Source: Tragulus kanchil (lineage: Eukaryota; Chordata; Mammalia; Artiodactyla; Tragulidae). From it: a DNA stretch of 64,000 bases. The first letter of the stretch is position 1. Each line of letters opens with the position of its first letter. Position numbers and translations under genes: made by a program. The notes below the pieces were generated by a model. The model had not been told where the DNA came from and did no database searches. It worked only from the letters and a program-made list of their open reading frames with translations. The DNA is taken from assembly GCA_022376925.1 (NCBI GenBank), contig JAIOJX010000026.1, positions 249,609,330 to 249,673,329 on the forward strand, written 5' to 3'. Shown here one piece after another: positions 11,572-22,900 of this stretch.

Positions 11572-12960
11572 ACATACCATCTTTGGAGACGTGCTTGTTC
11601 ACATCTTTTGAACACGCTTTAATTGGGTTGTTTGCATTCTTATTTTTGAATTTTAAAAGTTCTTTTTATATTTTGGATGCAAGTTCTTTTTCAAATATGT
11701 GTTTTGCAAATATTTTCTCCCAGTCTTCAGATTTCTTTTGATTCTCTTAGGAGTATCTTTCCCAAAGTGGAAGTTTCTAATTTTAATAAAGTTCAATATA
11801 TCAGTTTTTGCTTTTACAAATCATTCTTTCGGTGTATATAAAAAATTATCATCAAACTCAAGGATACCTAGATGTTCTCCTATTTATCATCTAGAAATTT
11901 TTATACTTTCATATTCTACATCTAGGTCTATAATTCATTTGAGTTAATTTCATGAAATGTGTAAAGTCTTGCATATGGATGTCCAATTGTTCAAGAACCG
12001 TTTTTGAAAATACTGTCCTTTCTCCATTTAACTGCATTTACTTCTTTGTCAAAGATCAGTGACTATATTTGTGCAGGTCTATATCTGGGCTCTCTAATCT
12101 GTTTCATTGATCTACATGTCTGTTCTTTTATCAAACCGTGCAGTCTCATTTATTATAGATTTATAGGAAGTCAAGAAATTGTGAACTGTGATTCCTCTAA
12201 CTTTCTTCTCCTCCTCCTTGTCATCCTCCTTCTTCTTCTTTGATGTTACATTGGCTTTTCTAGTCTTTTGCTTTTCCATATAAATAGAATTATTTTCTCA
12301 ATGATTATAAAATAGCTTGCAGAAGTGTTGGTTGGGATGTCAATGAATCTATAGATTAATTATGAAGAACTAATATCAGCACTATTCAGTCTTCCAGTCC
12401 ATAAACACAGACTATCCATCTAGATTTTCTTAGATTTCTTTCATCAGAGTTTTAGTTTTCCACATATATATCTCTACATATTTTGTCAAGTTTCTACCTG
12501 TTTCACCTTTTGGTATTATTGTGAACAGTATTGATTGTTGAATTTCAAATCCAAGTTTTTCATTTCTGGTGTATAGGAAATCAATCACCATACTTTTGAA
12601 TGATAATTTGTGACCTTGCTTACTCACTTAATAGTTCCAGAATGCTTATTTTTGTTGATTTATGGAGATTTTCCACATTGATAATTATATTATCTGAAAA
12701 CAAAGGCACTTTCATGTCTTCCTTCCCAATTTGTATATCATTCATTTCCTTTCCTTGTCTTACTGAACTAACTAGGATTTTTAGTACGATGATAAGTAGA
12801 AGTGGTGAGGTAACTTTATTTGCACCTCATCGTAGGGGGAAAGCATCCAGTTTCTCACATTATAATGTTAGCTATCTCTAGGTTTTTTGTAGATGTTCTA
12901 TATCAAGTTATGGGACTTATCCTCTGTTCTTAAAATATACGTTTTATATTCTTTCAAACT
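10195..12960 (-). mobile_element. Old L1 3' region, antisense
   Basis: Antisense L1 motifs include AACTGCCAAACTGTCTTCCA and TCCCATCAGCAGTGAAAGAA (10245-10305, repeated at 11350-11410). From 11570 to 12900 come GCAAATATTTTCTCCCAGTC, CATATGGATGTCCAATTGTT and CTGAAAACAAAGGCACTTTC. Stops in every frame. Positions 10466-11299 are the join filler and the Tigger1 copy from duplication 5. Confidence 0.75.
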
Positions 12961-14582
12961 GTCTTATTTTCTCAAATACTAATAAATGTGCTATTTGCAA
13001 AATCACCTGACATTTCCTCATGGTTAATCATAACATTTTGTACTCTATAGCTTTGATTATGAAAGTTTCATTTTTTATGGAATTCTTATTGCCTGATTAC
13101 AAAGATGTACCCACATGTCAGTGAATTCACTTAAATACATTCAGATTCCTTGAGTAGAATTTAAAAGCAAGTAATTGGTTCACTCTTTAACATTCTTTTA
13201 AAATCATCTGTCATACCATGCACTTGGGGAACAAAGCTGTGAGACCTATAATAAACCTGGGTATGGTTTTCTCCTCAGCTTCTTGGCCAGTTTCTTTAAT
13301 TTCAAAGGTCATTCATCTTAACATTTCTCTATATAAAAATTAAAAATGGTGACATTCGTAATTTCTCTTTGCTCAAAGGAGTTTATAAAAGACTCAATAT
13401 CTTACATTATCAGTTCATGAACTCCTTGAATAGTGTTGTGAATAGCTTCTAAGGCAGCCCTCAATCTCTACTTCCTGGTGTCCGTGCATTTGTATAAGCC
13501 CTGCTTTGTGAGTGGGGAAGTGTATTGGGGGGAGCGGTCATGTGACTTTCATCTAACAAACAGAATATGACATAACTGATATGATGTCACTCTTGTGATT
13601 ATGTTATACATTCTTGGACATCAGTCTGGTTATACTGCATTATTTAGAACTCTGTCTCACTCCCCTGGTGGCTCAGACAGTAAAGAGTCTGCCTGCAGTA
13701 TGGGAGATGGAGGTTTGATCCCTGTTTGTCCCCAAATCATGGAGGTCAGTTCTTACAGCTGTGGCAGCTTATGTCATGAGCACAATCTGGTCATCATGTA
13801 GTTAACTTTTCACCCAGTGTTTTAGTATCTATAAGACAGCTTACAGGATATGGCTCAGAATATTATCCATAGTCTTTGAGAAGGAACTAAAGGTCCTGGA
13901 CTATGTTCAATAATGATATTGTTATTATTTGGTCTCCTTTGACTGTCTTCCTTTGTTTCTACATTCCTCCGATTAAACTTATTCTTTGACTAAAGTTTTC
14001 CACAGAAAAAAGGCAGGCAGAGGACATGGGAGGGGGTGGCAGCAAGGGCCATAGGGTCCTGCTCCATTTCAAGAAGATCCAGGTAAGCTTTGCCCATATT
14101 CCTGACCCACAAACCTTTGAGAGAATAAATACATTTTAAGCCTCTATGTTTGCAGTAATTTGTCAAACAACAACAGAAAGCTAATAAAAGTTCAGCTCCT
14201 CAATTAAATAGGTCATAACTTTTAAAAACCTCAAAGAATAAGTGTTAAGAAATCATTCCAATTTTTTAAATTGTCATTTCACTTAATGCAAGTAAAAAGA
14301 GAGAGAGCAGAAAGTTCTATCACTGAAGAACAACATGCATTCTTTATTTCAGAAAAGTGTCAAAATTTTATTTTATTGCGCATAGTTCTGTAAGAAGTAG
14401 ATATAAAGCACCAATAATTTTGTGATCTGATGCATAGTATAGTTATGTATTATTTATTGTGCTTAGGCTACATATATACATAAATATTTATACTTTATGA
14501 TTAGTACACACAAGCTGTTTCCATGTTTGATCTTCTGTTCAAACTAGGATATTTAATACTGTTTGTATTATGCAACTAAGAA
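12961..14582. other. Unclassified downstream flank
   Basis: AT-rich single-copy sequence. The only item I recognise is a Bov-tA head fragment at 13660-13725 (CCCTGGTGGCTCAGACAGTA, GGTTTGATCCCTG). No supported gene. Confidence 0.6.
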
Positions 14583-16815
14583 AAGTATTAAAAAGTAGCA
14601 AGTGATAAATAAAATTCATTTAAAAAAATATAGTTCCAACCTGCTTGACATGGTGGTGTTCCTTTAGTCACATGACAGATTGATTCCCAACAGGCTTGAT
14701 TAAAATTTGGCCTATCAGTCAATGCCATGTTAAGAAAATGCATTTTCAGAGCAAATTGTCAATAAATTCACCAATATTACATATTTGAAAACTCTGTGGT
14801 TAAAAAAAAGCTCTTCGCTTTTCTTTTCCCAGCAAATTACATCACAGTGAGTCACTATGGTCATTTTGCACCAGAGAAATGAAAGCATCTAAAGCCCCAC
14901 TGAGGTCAGATTCAGCCTGAAAAGCTGTGCTATGAGAAATTTACCCACATTTCTACTCACCAACAGTGTTCTTACAACTTGTGAACACGCAAAACATAAC
15001 ATACCCTTCTTTCCTGTGCTTTGGTTAAAAAATGCTTAACATTTTTACCAGAATATATCTGACTCTTGACTCTCATGCTTCTTATTGTAGGCGACAGAGC
15101 AGTGTGCTGTGTATCTTCCATCTATAATTTTGGGCTTGATGTTTACTGTAGGATAGTATTATCCTATATTTAACACTTGAAACCACGGAAAAGCAAATGA
15201 CATATTGTCTTCTTTTCCAGATGAACTGTGGTAGTTCTTAAAACATTGCTCACATAGTAGAAGATTTTAAAGCATCTTTCTTCAAATAAATGAGATCTAT
15301 CTTTCCCCTGGACTTGGTGAAAGAGGATTAACAGGAAATGTTACATTCATATAAGCAGAGCTTTAACATGATAATTCTAGTCTGTGGTAAGAAATAAGCA
15401 ATATCAGTCAAATCACAATTGATTTGCAAATCATTGTTGAAAATAAATGTATTGCTAACCATGCAGTTATTATAAGTTATGGACTTATATCTGAAAACTT
15501 GCTTGTGGAAGTGAAAAGAGTCCCCCTATGTGTGTTTGTCTTCCTATTTACCAAATTGGGATTTTTTTATTGACAATTGTACATTTTAAATACTGGAGTT
15601 GAGGAATAGGTAGTTCTATGGTAATAACTACACAAAACCTGCATAAAGTTAAACAACATTGAGAGAGACTAAGCAGGTAAGCTAGAGGTGGGAAAAAGAA
15701 TAAGTATTAAAAAGTAGCAAGTGATAAATAAAATTCATTTAAAAATATAGTGCCAACCTGCTTGACATGGTGGTGTTCCTTTAGTCACATGACAGATTGA
15801 TTCCCAACAGGCTTGATTAAAATTTGGCCTATCAGTCAATGCCATGTTAAGAAAATGCATTTTCAGAGCAAATTGTCAATAAATTCACCAATATTACATA
15901 TTTGAAAACTCTGTGGTTAAAAAAAAGCTCTTCGCTTTTCTTTTCCCAGCAAATTACATCACAGTGAGTCACTATGGTCATTTTGCACCAGAGAAATGAA
16001 AGCATCTAAAGCCCCACTGAGGTCAGATTCAGCCTGAAAAGCTGTGCTATGAGAAATTTACCCACATTTCTACTCACCAACAGTGTTCTTACAACTTGTG
16101 AACACGCAAAACATAACATACCCTTCTTTCCTGTGCTTTGGTTAAAAAATGCTTAACATTTTTACCAGAATATATCTGACTCTTGACTCTCATGCTTCTT
16201 ATTGTAGGCGACAGAGCAGTGTGCTGTGTATCTTCCATCTATAATTTTGGGCTTGATGTTTACTGTAGGATAGTATTATCCTATATTTAACACTTGAAAC
16301 CACGGAAAAGCAAATGACATATTGTCTTCTTTTCCAGATGAACTGTGGTAGTTCTTAAAACATTGCTCACATAGTAGAAGATTTTAAAGCATCTTTCTTC
16401 AAATAAATGAGATCTATCTTTCCCCTGGACTTGGTGAAAGAGGATTAACAGGAAATGTTACATTCATATAAGCAGAGCTTTAACATGATAATTCTAGTCT
16501 GTGGTAAGAAATAAGCAATATCAGTCAAATCACAATTGATTTGCAAATCATTGTTGAAAATAAATGTATTGCTAACCATGCAGTTATTATAAGTTATGGA
16601 CTTATATCTGAAAACTTGCTTGTGGAAGTGAAAAGAGTCCCCCTATGTGTGTTTGTCTTCCTATTTACCAAATTGGGATTTTTTTATTGACAATTGTACA
16701 TTTTAAATACTGGAGTTGAGGAATAGGTAGTTCTATGGTAATAACTACACAAAACCTGCATAAAGTTAAACAACATTGAGAGAGACTAAGCAGGTAAGCT
16801 AGAGGTGGGAAAAAC
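14583..16815. repeat. Direct duplication 6 (14583-15697 = 15702-16815)
   Basis: Offset 1117-1119 bp; an A-run is shorter near the start of copy 2. No gene content. Confidence 0.92.
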
Positions 16816-18690
16816 TGGTTTCCATAACTAGCTCTGACACTGACCATGGGCACTTCTTTGAAAACCTACTTCCTTCTCAGTATGCCTATCATCTCCCTAC
16901 AGGATTATTTCTGGGATCATATGGGCAGGATTATTTCTGGGATCATATGTCTTTAACCTGTTATGCATTCAGTAAATGACACATAAGATTGCTATTGTTC
17001 CGGTGAACGCCCTGCTTTTCACGAGAATGCTTCTCAAGCAGAGCCTGCAGGATATTCCTGAATTCAAAGAATCAATAGAAAGCAGGTCCCAATTGAAATC
17101 TTTTCCTATTTTATCATTTATTCCTTACCCTACAAGCTTCCTTGCCCTCACCTCTGTTTTTCTTAAAATGACTCACTTCTGCTTAGTTTATCTAAGTGTA
17201 TTGGTTGCACTCAAATTCAACTATCTCTCTCTCTCACACACACACACATGCACACAGTACTTTCACAATCAGTAACTGTTTATTGCATTGTACAGATTAT
17301 CTACCCTAGAATATAGGTAATGAGCAGCTCTATCACCAGAACACAGAAATCATGGAGATTAATGGGTATTGAATAAAAATGTGATTGAAAGGCAAGAAGT
17401 AATCTGATACTAGCATAAGTAACAGACAAAGAGTGTTGAGCCAATAAGTATTAGGAATATGAAGTGAGGAGTGATATGAATAGAAATCCACAGAAGAAAA
17501 ATCTTTTCCTGACTCTAATTTTTCAAATTTTAGATATTTGGTCAAAGTCACAAGGAACTGATGATTATGTGAGGAAAAATGATATGAATTAAGTGTTACA
17601 TTCATATAAGCAGAGCTTTAACATGTTTCTTTTGGTAAGAAATAAGCAATATCAGTCAAATCACAATTGATTTGCAAATCATTGTTGAAAATAAATGTAT
17701 TGCTAACCATGCAGTTATTATAAGTTATGGACTTATATCTGAAAACTTGCTTGTGGAAGTGAAAAGAGTCCCCCTATGTGTGTTTGTCTTCCTATTTACC
17801 AAATTGGGATTTTTTTATTGACAATTGTACATTTTAAATACTGGAGTTGAGGAATAGGTAGTTCTATGGTAATAACTACACAAAACCTGCATAAAGTTAA
17901 ACAACATTGAGAGAGACTAAGCAGGTAAGCTAGAGGTGGGAAAAACTGGTTTCCATAACTAGCTCTGACACTGACCATGGGCACTTCTTTGAAAACCTAC
18001 TTCCTTCTCAGTATGCCTATCATCTCCCTACAGGATTATTTCTGGGATCATATGGGCAGGATTATTTCTGGGATCATATGTCTTTAACCTGTTATGCATT
18101 CAGTAAATGACACATAAGATTGCTATTGTTCCGGTGAACGCCCTGCTTTTCACGAGAATGCTTCTCAAGCAGAGCCTGCAGGATATTCCTGAATTCAAAG
18201 AATCAATAGAAAGCAGGTCCCAATTGAAATCTTTTCCTATTTTATCATTTATTCCTTACCCTACAAGCTTCCTTGCCCTCACCTCTGTTTTTCTTAAAAT
18301 GACTCACTTCTGCTTAGTTTATCTAAGTGTATTGGTTGCACTCAAATTCAACTATCTCTCTCTCTCACACACACACACATGCACACAGTACTTTCACAAT
18401 CAGTAACTGTTTATTGCATTGTACAGATTATCTACCCTAGAATATAGGTAATGAGCAGCTCTATCACCAGAACACAGAAATCATGGAGATTAATGGGTAT
18501 TGAATAAAAATGTGATTGAAAGGCAAGAAGTAATCTGATACTAGCATAAGTAACAGACAAAAGAGTGTTGAGCCAATAAGTATTAGGAATATGAAGTGAG
18601 GAGTGATATGAATAGAAATCCACAGAAGAAAAATCTTTTTCCTGACTCTAATTTTTCAAATTTTAGATATTTGGTCAAAAAGTCACAAGG
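16456..18690. repeat. Direct duplication 7 (16456-17555 = 17594-18690)
   Basis: Offset 1131 bp over most of its length, 1138 at the start of copy 2 where seven bases are missing. Single A and T losses cluster in the last 130 bp of copy 1. It overlaps duplication 6, so the shared part (15340-15697 equivalent) is present three times. Confidence 0.92.
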
Positions 18691-19075
18691 CTGTAGGATC
18701 TTGAGACCTCTAGACTTGCCATCGATGTTTAGGCAGAATAAAAGTAGACTCAGGTAAGAATGACATCCTCATCCATTTTGTTTAGGCTACCAATAAAAAA
18801 GAACTTCTTATAGTCTTCTTAAGCACCTGTCTTAAAAAACATCTTTCAATGGATCTTATAAAACTTAAATCCTCATATCAAATCTACTTCCTCCTTTACT
18901 GTCTCTGGGGATGTAAAAAATGACTGATGACCATCTTTGTTTATAATCTTTCATAGATTTGAACAGAAACATTCAAAACTGCCTATTAATAGGCTTCCCC
19001 ATAGTCTACCTGAGCTTAAGCAAATATAAACTTTTGTAACCTACCTAAAAATTCTGTGGAAGGTAGTCCAAATAA

Positions 19076-19227
19076 TTTATTCTGTCACTTTCTTATTCAC
19101 ATTTGATTCTAAAAAGTTCTCAACTTTTCACATGAATAATCTAGAAAATAAATATTACTCTTGCTTTTGCTGGCAGCATTAAAATGAGTGAGGAGTTGAG
19201 TTACTTTGTTGCATTTCCTAATTTATT
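19076..19227 (-). terminator. Candidate CYTIP polyadenylation signals
   Basis: AATAAA hexamers on the minus strand occur at 19222-19227 and 19076-19081, about 230 and 375 nt after the stop codon at 19455. The region is AT-rich, so chance hexamers are common and the true 3' end may lie further downstream. Confidence 0.2.
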
Positions 19228-19454
19228 ACTTAATTTTCTTATTGCCTACTTAGAACTTGAACTGTTCTGGTTAAAAAATAAGTGAAGACATATACATAAT
19301 GATACAAAAATTTAAATAAAGTTCACTACTTTCATGAAATGGGATGTCAGTTTTGTAATCCATGTGTACTTTCCCACTAAACTGGGTGGAGTTGATTTAA
19401 ATGAATCTGAAGATATTTATGAAATAAGCTGATATGAAAGGGCATGACAACCCA

Positions 19455-19915
19455 TTAAAAGCGACTTTCTTCCTCTTCCACAGCACGGTGAAGGCCTGGG
19501 ATGAATTTCAAGAGCTGTTTCCGTACACTTCCCCTTCTGCTTTTCCTGGGCAGGGTCCCATACATGCCTGAGAAGCTGCCTTCACACAAAGGAGACATGG
19601 ACCCACTACTGGCAGAACTAATGCTCCGGTTTCGCCTTGAAGAAGACCTCTTCAGGAAATCATCCCCTTCCTTAAGGACAAAACACTCATCATCTGTGCT
19701 TGTCTGCCGACTGAAAGCTTCCCTGCTCAAGTCTTCAGACACGCATGTTTGGTACCCATCCTCACTGTCTATCGTCATGGAGCTCAGCCAGCTCTTACAG
19801 CTGCTTGCACTGGATAATCGATTCCTGTCCAGGAACGCTGGGCCAGGTAGGGGTCCAAACAATGTGGGTTCATCTATGTCCATATTTTCCAAACTTGGGC
19901 AGATAGTTGCATCAC
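19455..19915 (-). CDS. CYTIP: CYTIP terminal coding exon 8, downstream copy
   Basis: Copy of the last exon, 1074 bp from 20529-20989, with the same 145-residue open C-terminal part after Met-Glu-Asn and the same stop. The duplicated block runs from 19261 to 21405, so about 190 bp of 3' UTR and part of intron 7 are copied too. This copy is followed by single-copy downstream sequence and is therefore continuous with the real 3' UTR. Confidence 0.93.
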
Positions 19916-22900
19916 CTAGAAACCAGAAAACAAATTTTACCGTGAAATGGATCTAAGCATCACTTCTTACAAATACATCAAATTTTCTCTTTAAAGGGCA
20001 CAAGAAAGAGGATAAATAATACTTTTAACTAAGCTTTCACTTGAATGAATAAGTGACTGTCCATAAGACCATTTTATAAACATTGTAGCATAATTTTTTC
20101 AAACAATTTGCTCACAGACTGTGTGTGCTCCATCACTCAGTTGTGTGTGACTTTTTGCAATTCTGTGACTGTAGCCTGCCAAGCTTCTCCATACATGGAA
20201 TTTTCCAGATAAGAATACTGGAGTGGATTGCCATTTCCTACTCCAAGGGATCTTCCCAACCCAGGGAACAAACCCATATTTCTTGCATCTCCTGCACTGG
20301 CAGATGGATTCTTTACCACTGTGCCACCTACCATACTGTTCTGGTTAAAAAATAAGTGAAGACATATACATAATGATACAAAAATTTAAATAAAGTTCAC
20401 TACTTTCATGAAATGGGATGTCAGTTTTGTAATCCATGTGTACTTTCCCACTAAACTGGGTGGAGTTGATTTAAATGAATCTGAAGATATTTATGAAATA
20501 AGCTGATATGAAAGGGCATGACAACCCATTAAAAGCGACTTTCTTCCTCTTCCACAGCACGGTGAAGGCCTGGGATGAATTTCAAGAGCTGTTTCCGTAC
20601 ACTTCCCCTTCTGCTTTTCCTGGGCAGGGTCCCATACATGCCTGAGAAGCTGCCTTCACACAAAGGAGACATGGACCCACTACTGGCAGAACTAATGCTC
20701 CGGTTTCGCCTTGAAGAAGACCTCTTCAGGAAATCATCCCCTTCCTTAAGGACAAAACACTCATCATCTGTGCTTGTCTGCCGACTGAAAGCTTCCCTGC
20801 TCAAGTCTTCAGACACGCATGTTTGGTACCCATCCTCACTGTCTATCGTCATGGAGCTCAGCCAGCTCTTACAGCTGCTTGCACTGGATAATCGATTCCT
20901 GTCCAGGAACGCTGGGCCAGGTAGGGGTCCAAACAATGTGGGTTCATCTATGTCCATATTTTCCAAACTTGGGCAGATAGTTGCATCACCTAGAAACCAG
21001 AAAACAAATTTTACCGTGAAATGGATCTAAGCATCACTTCTTACAAATACATCAAATTTTCTCTTTAAAGGGCACAAGAAAGAGGATAAATAATACTTTT
21101 AACTAAGCTTTCACTTGAATGAATAAGTGACTGTCCATAAGACCATTTTATAAACATTGTAGCATAATTTTTTCAAACAATTTGCTCACAGACTGTGTGT
21201 GCTCCATCACTCAGTTGTGTGTGACTTTTTGCAATTCTGTGACTGTAGCCTGCCAAGCTTCTCCATACATGGAATTTTCCAGATAAGAATACTGGAGTGG
21301 ATTGCCATTTCCTACTCCAAGGGATCTTCCCAACCCAGGGAACAAACCCATATTTCTTGCATCTCCTGCACTGGCAGATGGATTCTTTACCACTGTGCCA
21401 CCTACAAAGCCCTTGTTTATGGACTAGTTTCCATGTAAAGGATTCCATGGTCACAAAAAACAGCAATTCTAGATTAAATAAATTAAAACAACATTCTTAA
21501 TATGAGAACAGTTCAACTCATCTAATAGTATGCCAGTGCAACTTCTGAATATCCAAAAGAATCATTTCTTATTTTGAAGTAACTCTGCCACTTTTTATTA
21601 AAATTATCATAGAATTTTTTTTCCAAAGAATATACTTGGAGAAACGCCCTCTTATGGATTTTCTCTATTTTAGTTCCTTTGATTTTTAGTTGCTGGATTT
21701 TTTTAATAATTGTAAAATTATTATAACATCACTTGAAGAGTATGGAAAACACAGTTATAAAACCTGTGCCTACGGGCTGATTATTAAAGAATTCAAAGAT
21801 GTTGAAAACAGAAATGATATCTTTTAGCCTCAATATTCCCAGTTTATTCTTAGAATACATAAGTTCTTTGAAAGGGTAGTGTACCCAGAAAACATCCCTG
21901 ACCTAAACTAGATCAATTCATTTGAAGAAATTAAATGTTATCTGCATAGCTGAACTTCTTCATCAACTTTTTATAACCTACATTTGGGCTCTCCAAACTC
22001 AAATTTTAATCACACACCCACAGCCTGCTCATATCCCACTTGCTTCTATATGCTGCTAGAATAAAGAAGACTATTCATAGTACTATCCAGAGAAAAACAT
22101 CTTTAGAAGGTGACTTGACTTCAGGGAAAGTAATAGAACATTATACACTAAGAAATTTTTTAAAGGGCACAAGAAAGAGGATAAATAATACTTTTAACTA
22201 AGCTTTCACTTGAATGAATAAGTGACTGTCCATAAGACCATTTTATAAACATTGTAGCATAATTTTTTCAAACAATTTGCTCACAGACTGTGTGTGCTCC
22301 ATCACTCAGTTGTGTGTGACTTTTTGCAATTCTGTGACTGTAGCCTGCCAAGCTTCTCCATACATGGAATTTTCCAGATAAGAATACTGGAGTGGATTGC
22401 CATTTCCTACTCCAAGGGATCTTCCCAACCCAGGGAACAAACCCATATTTCTTGCATCTCCTGCACTGGCAGATGGATTCTTTACCACTGTGCCACCTAC
22501 AAAGCCCTTGTTTATGGACTAGTTTCCATGTAAAGGATTCCATGGTCACAAAAAACAGCAATTCTAGATTAAATAAATTAAAACAACATTCTTAATATGA
22601 GAACAGTTCAACTCATCTAATAGTATGCCAGTGCAACTTCTGAATATCCAAAAGAATCATTTCTTATTTTGAAGTAACTCTGCCACTTTTTATTAAAATT
22701 ATCATAGAATTTTGTATCCAAAGAATATACTTGGAGAAACGCCCTCTTATGGATTTTCTCTATTTTAGTTCCTTTGATTTTTAGTTGCTGGATTTTTTTA
22801 ATAATTGTAAAATTATTATAACATCACTTGAAGAGTATGGAAAACACAGTTATAAAACCTGTGCCTACGGGCTGATTATTAAAGAATTCAAAGATGTTGA

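Larger units (their letters stand above)
14583..19260. other. Unclassified downstream flank built of duplications 6 and 7
   Basis: Repeated non-coding sequence with a (TC)n(AC)n tract at 17222-17258 and its copy at 18353-18389, and a 26-bp direct repeat at 16901/16927. No exon-like open frame or known repeat recognised. 18691-19260 is single-copy and probably holds CYTIP 3' UTR near its right end. Confidence 0.55.
19261..21405. repeat. Direct duplication 8 (19261-20331 = 20335-21405), copies CYTIP exon 8
   Basis: Offset 1074 bp. Includes the whole terminal coding exon with its acceptor and about 190 bp of 3' UTR. The exon copies translate identically. Confidence 0.95.

Noticed and set aside
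19501..21030. Plus-strand 151-codon frames opposite CYTIP exon 8
   Set aside because: Shadow of the conserved minus-strand exon; no family resemblance and no splice or promoter support.
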